From Chrysochromulina parva (taxonomy: Eukaryota > Haptophyta > Prymnesiales > Chrysochromulinaceae): a DNA stretch of 10,856 bases. A program made the position numbers and the translations under genes. This document shows, one piece after another, positions 6,277 through 10,856 of the stretch (position 1 is its first letter; the number at the start of each line of letters is the position of its first letter). Below the pieces are notes generated by a model. The model had not been told where the DNA came from, ran no database searches, and saw only the letters and a list, made by a program, of their open reading frames with translations. The stretch is from NCBI GenBank assembly GCA_002887195.1, contig PJAB01002034.1, positions 1-10,856 of the forward strand. The letters are read 5' to 3'.

Positions 6277-6592
6277 GTTGTATTTGCCATCTCGGCAAGA
6301 CGCACGACTACAGGTCCCGTGGAGACACAGCGTGGAGGGCGCCAGAGTTCCTGGCTGTTCACACGACGGCTGTTAATTAAAGTCTGTCATCAGTAAACGA
6401 AGTCAACCTCGTCACGTCAGTTTCAACTTCACCACAGGTACAATCATGTAGCGCGCGGCTCATGGTTGCCGGCGGCCCCTCTCAGAACGCTATCAACAGT
6501 GTTTGCTGGACTGGCTTTTTTATGGGAGTACCCGTACACAGGGGTTAAACAAGGGCTCGGAGGGGGGCTTCTTGTTCTTCGGACGCTTGCCA
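6277..6592. other. Gap between the SOUL 5' region and the 3' end of the PAXBP1-like gene
   Basis: Both neighbours are on the minus strand, so this should contain the promoter and 5' UTR of the SOUL gene and the 3' UTR of the PAXBP1-like gene. It is AT-richer around 6370-6440 (TTAATTAA at 6374-6381). I find no convincing coding frame, TATA box or RNA gene. Confidence 0.45.
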
Positions 6593-7212
6593 TCAAGATG
6601 CAGGATGGTCGAGCGTTGCAAGCAGCTTTGCCAGCTTGGCGCGCAGCGGCCCTCCTGCCTCCGCATCGGCCGCGAGGACCGCTTCGCTCACGCCCTGCGC
6701 CACGAATGCGTGAAGCGCTTCGCCGCACGCGCTTCGGCCGCCGCGCGCATCTCGCTTGCGCCAAGCGGGGTGCATGTTCAGGGCGGTCTTCTCGCATGCG
6801 CTCAACACGTGCACGAGGCCGCCGCTCGCGAGCGAAGTGCCATCGGTTCGAGGGCGCTCGAGGCTCGCGCGCAGGTAGGGCAGGATGTGGCGCGTGAGCA
6901 GCGCCGTCGCGAGCGCTTGCAACGCGTCCGCCGCGAGCACCCCAGCCCATTCGGTGAGTACGCCGAGCAGCCGCACCGCGCGCTGCAGTCGGCGCGCTGC
7001 CGCGGCTGCAGCGGCTATGGCCGCCGCGGCGACGCTCCCGTCGCAAGCGACGCCGACGGCCGCGGCGTCTGCAAAGCACGGCGGTATGCATGTGTCGTCC
7101 ACCGCGCCCTCGAGGCGGTAGGCGGCCATCATCAGCAGCCTGCGCAGCGCCAACTCCGCCGCGCCTGCCGTGGCTGCCGCCTCCGCCGCTTCGGCCGTGC
7201 CTGCCGCCGTGC

Positions 7213-7249
<37 letters not shown>

Positions 7250-9538
7250 ACGCGCGAGAAGCTCGACGGCACGCCGAACTTCGCGCACGCCTTGCACGAG
7301 CTCCGAAGTCTGCGCGAGCGAGGTCGTACGGTACACGTATTGCAGCGCGTGCAGCAGCCGCGGCAGCGCGTGCTTGCATGCCAGCTGCGCGAGCAAGCAC
7401 TCCTCCTCCTCCTCCTCCCGCGCTCGCGATGATGACGCTCGGAGCGCCGTCGCGGTTACACCCCTGCTACCGCCGCCGCCCTCGCCGCCGCCCTCGCCGC
7501 CGCCCTCGCCGCCGCCCTCTCCATGCACCCCGGCGAGGCCCCCCATCGCCTCGGCCTCGCGGCGCAGGTCGACGTACCAGGGCGCCTCCTCGATGCCCCC
7601 CTCGCTAACCGGCCGCCAGCCCAGCAGCTCGAGGCGCACGAGCGGCGCGAGCAGCGCGGGCAGGCACAGCGCCACGAAGGTGTCGTCGTAAGAGGCTCGG
7701 TGTGCGCGTCGCCACTCAGCGAAGCGCCGGCGTACGTACTTGACCTCGCAAAACTCGGGCGCCGTGTCGGAGAAGATGCCCGCGGCGGCGCGTAGCACGG
7801 CGCGAGCACGGCGCGAGGCTGCCGCCGCGCCGCTCTTCTTGCCGCCGCCCTCCTTGCCGCCGCCCTCCTTGCCGCCGCCCTCCTTGCCGCCGCCCTCGAT
7901 GTCACAGCCCTCGTCTTCGCCGCCTGCCTGCGCGTCGTCATCGCCGTCGCCGTCGTCCTCCTCGTCCTCCTCCTCCTCGTCGTCCCAACCGTCTGCCGCA
8001 GGTGCGCCCCGCGCGGCATCCGCGCGCTGCAGCGCCACCTGAGCAGCGAGGAGCACACTCACATCGCCCGCCGGCTCGAGTGCCGTGGGCGGGGGGGCCC
8101 CCTCTGAGGGTGCGCGCGCCCGGCGCGGCACGGGCGGCGCGCGCCACGCGCCCCGTAACACCACCTGCGCGCGCGCACGCTCTGCCGCCTCGAGCACCTC
8201 AAATGCGTCGCGGTGGGCGCGGCTGCCCTGCTCGAGCGCCGCGTGCAGCGCCGCTTCTGCCCGTTCGATGAGGGGTGCCTTCTCCTGCAGGCAGTCGAGC
8301 AAGTCTTCGGTATACGCCTGCGCGCGCTGCAGCAGCCCAAAGTCACCCAGCGCCGTGTCGAGCACATCCTCGAGCCGCGTGACGTCGTCGGCGCTCGCCT
8401 CGAGCAGCCGTTGCGTGCCGTCGAGCTCCTGCCTCTGGAGTACCACAGACGCTTCGAGGCGTGTCACTTCCGCCGCAAGCCGCTCCACCACCAAAGTGCC
8501 CGCGCTCCCGCTCACCACGCGCGCCGCACGCTCGGCGATCGCCTCCTCCGCGGCCGCGTCGGCCGCCGCTGTGCCGCTGCCGCCGCCAGAGGAGCCGTCA
8601 GCCCCCAGGCCGACGATGCCGCCCCGACCGTTGGCATCTGGATGGCCGTTGACACGCGGGGCCGCGGCGCTCGCATGGTCGCTCTCCTCCTCCGCGTCGA
8701 GCTCGACCACCTCCAGAGCACCTCGGCCGCCGCCGCCGCGACGGCCGCTGCCGCGCCAGCCTTCGCCGGCTGCCGCGCCGTGCGCCCCGCGCCCCCCACC
8801 CACGATCGTCGGCGGACCTCGCGCCGTAATGAGCGCACCTTCCTCGAGAGGCCGCCCGAAGGCGAGTCGTGGGCCTTGCTGGCTCTCAAAGATGGTGTCC
8901 TCCTCGTCGACGTCCTCCTCGCGTACCTGCCGGCTCTCGCCCTTGGACGCGCCGCCGCCCTCGTCGCCCTCGTCGCCCTCCTCCTCGTCCTCGCCCACCT
9001 CGCCCGGCCGCCGCCGCCGAGGCAGCAGCGCGATGTAGCGCTCCGTCTGGCTGTCGGCCGCCGCATCCTCCTCAATCTCCTTGCCCTCGCGCCGCGCACG
9101 CTCACGCCGTGCGCGAGCGATCCGGATGGCCTCAGCGTCCGGCACCGCGTCTCCGCCCGCGCCCTCCGCCTCGCCTGGAAGCACGTCGCCCGCCAATGGC
9201 TCGCCATCATCCTTGCCGCTCGGCGCCGCACGAAATTGCTGAGACGCGCGCAGCTTTGCGAGCATTTCAGCGGTGTACGCGCCCGTTCGAGATGCGCCAG
9301 CGGGCTCCGCGTCGTTGTCTCCGTCACGGCTCGGAATCTCTAGCCGTGCGAGCTTCTTCTTCTTCTTCGAGACCTGGAAGGCCTCGCCCTCATCCTCGAG
9401 GTCAAAGGAGAGCGCCGCACCGCCACCCGAGGAGACCTGCTTGGGCTTGGCCTTCTTCGCCGGAGGAACCGCGACTGGCTGCGCAGTCTCGTCGGCCGGC
9501 GCATCCTCGCGGCGGCGGAACGCGCCGCGCGCAGGCAT
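6593..9538 (-). CDS. PAXBP1: PAXBP1/GCFC1-like protein (plant ILP1 family), 981 residues
   Basis: PAXBP1/GCFC proteins are nuclear; animal members link PAX factors to histone methylation, and relatives act with the spliceosome. Features in order: acidic/basic N-terminus with a KKKKK run at 58-62; PDAEAIRIARARRERAR at 133-149, matching the family's PDA..I..ARKKRQ.AR segment; acidic RQVREEDVDEED at 203-214; coiled-coil core at 354-450 with LLQRAQAYTEDLLDCLQEKAP, the most family-like part; GCFC domain from about 575, with VKYVRRRFAEWR and ASYDDTFVALCLPALLAPLV (family: F..WR..Y..SY.DAY..LCLP.L). It is slightly longer than the human protein owing to GGGKE, GGGE and poly-Ala inserts. Single open frame with no intron needed, ending LDHPAS. 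ATG 9538 is the first in frame and the MPARGAFRRRE start suits a nuclear protein. Confidence 0.85.
7214..7249 (-). repeat. Poly-alanine GCN run in the PAXBP1-like gene
   Basis: A (GCC)n tract on the plus strand reads as about 12 consecutive GCG alanine codons on the minus strand, within the GCFC domain between two helical segments. It is probably a surface loop expansion and may vary in length. Confidence 0.85.
7469..7519 (-). repeat. 12-bp repeat encoding GGGE, four copies
   Basis: Four near-perfect copies of a 12-bp unit (CCGCCGCCCTCG on the plus strand) give EGGGEGGGEGGGEGGGG at residues 674-690, splitting the GCFC domain after the LELLGWRPVSE and WYVDLRRE segments. Confidence 0.85.
7835..7897 (-). 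repeat. 15-bp repeat encoding GGGKE, four copies
   Basis: Four copies of CCGCCGCCCTCCTTG (plus-strand sense) encode GGGKEGGGKEGGGKEGGGKK at residues 549-568, in the linker between the acidic EDEEDDGDGDDD stretch and the GCFC domain. Confidence 0.85.
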
Positions 9539-9714
9539 CGCGTGCAGATGTGTGGTGTGAAGAGACTGTTAATTTTCATGTTGAGCCTACAGTCAGTCAC
9601 TCTTTCGCCCCCCCCCCCGCGCTCACCACTCCACCGTCCCCGGTCACCTCAAGTACTCGCTATCGGGGGCTTACTCACGATTGTCTCACGACCACTGACA
9701 ATGTAGGCTCCAAG
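9539..9714. promoter_or_regulatory. Short gap: promoter/5' UTR of the PAXBP1-like gene and 3' end of the upstream gene
   Basis: Only 176 bp separate two minus-strand genes, so the upstream gene's terminator region and this gene's promoter must share it. It contains an 11-C run at 9608-9618. On the minus strand there are donor-like GTGAGTAAG (near 9670-9678) and an acceptor-like TTAACAG (near 9570), so a 5' UTR intron is possible. No TATA box was seen. Confidence 0.4.
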
Positions 9715-10856
9715 CTATGGCTCACCTCGCGATGGTCTGCTGCCATCTGCTGACGAGCCAGCCGCGCGGGCCGCCTCCTCTTCTGCTGCCGCCTCGGAGG
9801 CATTTTCGGGCATAAAGGGAGGATTCGTGTCCGTGCGCAAGGGCACCGTGTTGTGCGGCGCGCCAGGCGCCGCCTCGCCGCGCTGGTATAACTCGCCCAT
9901 CTGCGCGTTGCAAGAAGACTTGCCTGAACGCCTGTAGCCTGCTGCTGAGGGCGAGGACGCCTGTGCTTTGCGCAGCCCCTTCTCCCACAGCGGCAGCGGC
10001 GCATGAGCACTCGCGAGCAGGTCGAGATCAGACTCGATGGCGACAGGTGACTCGTGTATTATTGGCGCTGGTGCGGCCAAGGCGATCGCAGCTGGCCCGC
10101 CTGCGTCGGGGACGCTTGCGCAGGACGAGCTGGCCGATAGGAGCTCGCCTTCGGCGCAGGCTTTATTCCCACAGGGAGCACATATTGGATGCTCAGGCGC
10201 CTTAGCACGCTGCTCACGCGAGTGCTTCGCCCTTGCCTTGCGGTCCATCTCCGCCTCCTTTGCCGCGGCCGCCTCAGCCTGCGCACATGGAGTGGGTGTG
10301 AGATTGTGTGGGCCTGAGGAGAGGATTCGAGGGGGGCAGATTGGTGGTACCTGTTCGTGCGCTATGTAGCGCTCTAAGCGTTCCCTATTCGCCTCTTCCG
10401 CTGCCTCCTTGGCCGCCTCCTTGGCAGTCTCCGCCGCAGCCGCAGCCGCAGCCGCAGCCGCAGCCGCAGCCGCAGCCTTCGCCACTTCCTCTGCCACCTT
10501 CGCCTTCGCTTTTGCCTCCGCCTTCACCGCCGCCTTTGCCCTCGCCTCTGCTTCTGCGAACACCGTCTGGACTCGAGAGTACAAGGGTGGCCAGCTCCTA
10601 CTCCGCAGGCGGTCGACGTTCTCCTGCTCTTGCGCCTGTGCGACGCGCGACACCGCGAGAAAGAGGTTCTGGCCCATTACGAGCGTCGGGTCCAAACGCG
10701 TCGCATGCTCGTCGAGCACGCTTTCCATGGTCCGGGCCAGACGCTCGTGCGAGTGGTTCAAGATGAGCCTAGCCTCCTCGATGCTCTCGCTGCCCCTCAC
10801 AGCAGCATCTGATGTGGTACGTAGCTCCGCGACCGCCTCCAAGGTCTTGCGCAAGA
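9715..10856 (-). CDS. Ala-rich coiled-coil protein, unrecognised (5' part outside window)
   Basis: The frame is open from the right edge to TAG at 9715. From the edge inward: a helical stretch (LNHSHERLARTMESVLDEH and VSRVAQAQEQENVDRLRSR), a strongly charged Ala/Lys/Glu coiled-coil region (EARAKAAVKAEAKAKAKVAE), a run of about 15 Ala, EANRERLERYIAHEQ, a predicted intron, then AEAAAAKEAEMDRKARAKHS and a disordered Ser/Pro/Ala tail with scattered Cys. I recognise no domain or catalytic motif. The stop lies next to GAG|GTGAGC, a very good splice donor, so the last codons may really be intron and the true C-terminus may lie further left. Confidence 0.6.
   Translation of the reverse strand, partial: LRKTLEAVAELRTTSDAAVRGSESIEEARLILNHSHERLARTMESVLDEHATRLDPTLVMGQNLFLAVSRVAQAQEQENVDRLRSRSWPPLYSRVQTVFAEAEARAKAAVKAEAKAKAKVAEEVAKAAAAAAAAAAAAAAAETAKEAAKEAAEEANRERLERYIAHEQVPPICPPRILSSGPHNLTPTPCAQAEAAAAKEAEMDRKARAKHSREQRAKAPEHPICAPCGNKACAEGELLSASSSCASVPDAGGPAAIALAAPAPIIHESPVAIESDLDLLASAHAPLPLWEKGLRKAQASSPSAAGYRRSGKSSCNAQMGELYQRGEAAPGAPHNTVPLRTDTNPPFMPENASEAAAEEEAARAAGSSADGSRPSRGEP
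10279..10350 (-). other. Predicted 72-nt GT-AG intron in the Ala-rich gene
   Basis: On the minus strand GAACAG|GTACCACC starts it and a pyrimidine-rich stretch ending TGTGCGCAG|GCTGAG closes it. Removal joins YIAHEQ to AEAAAAKEAEMDRK, restoring an unbroken charged helix. The removed peptide (VPPICPPRILSSGP...) is Pro-rich and unlike its flanks. The length is a multiple of three without stops, so retention is tolerated. It does not share the GT61 intron module. Confidence 0.65.
10434..10477 (-). repeat. GCCGCA hexamer repeat encoding poly-Ala
   Basis: About seven copies of a 6-bp unit read as alternating GCT/GCG-type alanine codons (GCTGCG/GGCTGC on the minus strand), in the middle of the coiled-coil region. 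Confidence 0.85.

Noticed and set aside
6503..9343. Several long plus-strand frames opposite the PAXBP1-like gene
   Set aside because: They are Arg/Pro/Ser-rich shadows typical of high-GC antisense DNA. The minus strand has clear GCFC-family similarity along its length.

Overview
The window looks like nuclear DNA of a GC-rich eukaryotic microalga. Three kinds of evidence point there: short GT-AG introns, a hydroxyproline-type Pro/Ser rod protein of the sort found in algal walls and scales, and a SOUL heme-binding protein of the plastid class. There is no bacterial operon layout and no ribosome binding site. A haptophyte or similar marine alga is my best guess, but the sequence does not settle the lineage.

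Layout from left to right: (1) about 1-1422, minus strand: the 3' part of a gene for a Pro/Ser-rod extracellular protein, open through the left edge. It has a globular segment followed by a very long PPPSPPP rod, interrupted by two copies of a 19-residue Cys/Trp module. (2) 1632-4368, plus strand: a glycosyltransferase family 61 (DUF563/EOGT-like) gene split by at least four short introns and crossed by one in-frame TGA. (3) 4369-4887: a gap between convergent genes that holds six tandem copies of a 26-bp unit carrying CACGTG. (4) 4888-6003, with a possible upstream exon to 6276, minus strand: a SOUL heme-binding protein with a duplicated C-terminal peptide. (5) 6593-9538, minus strand: a 981-residue homologue of PAXBP1/GCFC1 (ILP1 in plants), without introns and full of simple-sequence inserts. 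(6) 9715 to the right edge, minus strand: the C-terminal part of an unrecognised Ala-rich coiled-coil protein with one predicted 72-nt intron.

The genes do not form a pathway. They are a wall or surface protein, a Golgi-type glycosyltransferase, a plastid heme/lipid-type protein and a nuclear splicing/transcription factor, each a separate transcription unit. The rod protein and the glycosyltransferase are divergent neighbours whose open frames overlap near 1305-1695, and both could act in the secretory pathway; a functional link is only speculation.

The most interesting structure is in the glycosyltransferase gene. Two of its introns (2816-2884 and 3183-3248) and both halves of a third (3397-3532) start with a copy of the exon sequence that follows them and end with nearly the same 21-nt module. 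The module contains a CTGAT branch-point-like motif and ends in TCCCTCATCAG. The units have nearly constant length (66-69 nt) although the duplicated part varies from about 15 to 37 nt. This looks like recent intron gain by tandem duplication combined with an introner-like 3' cassette.
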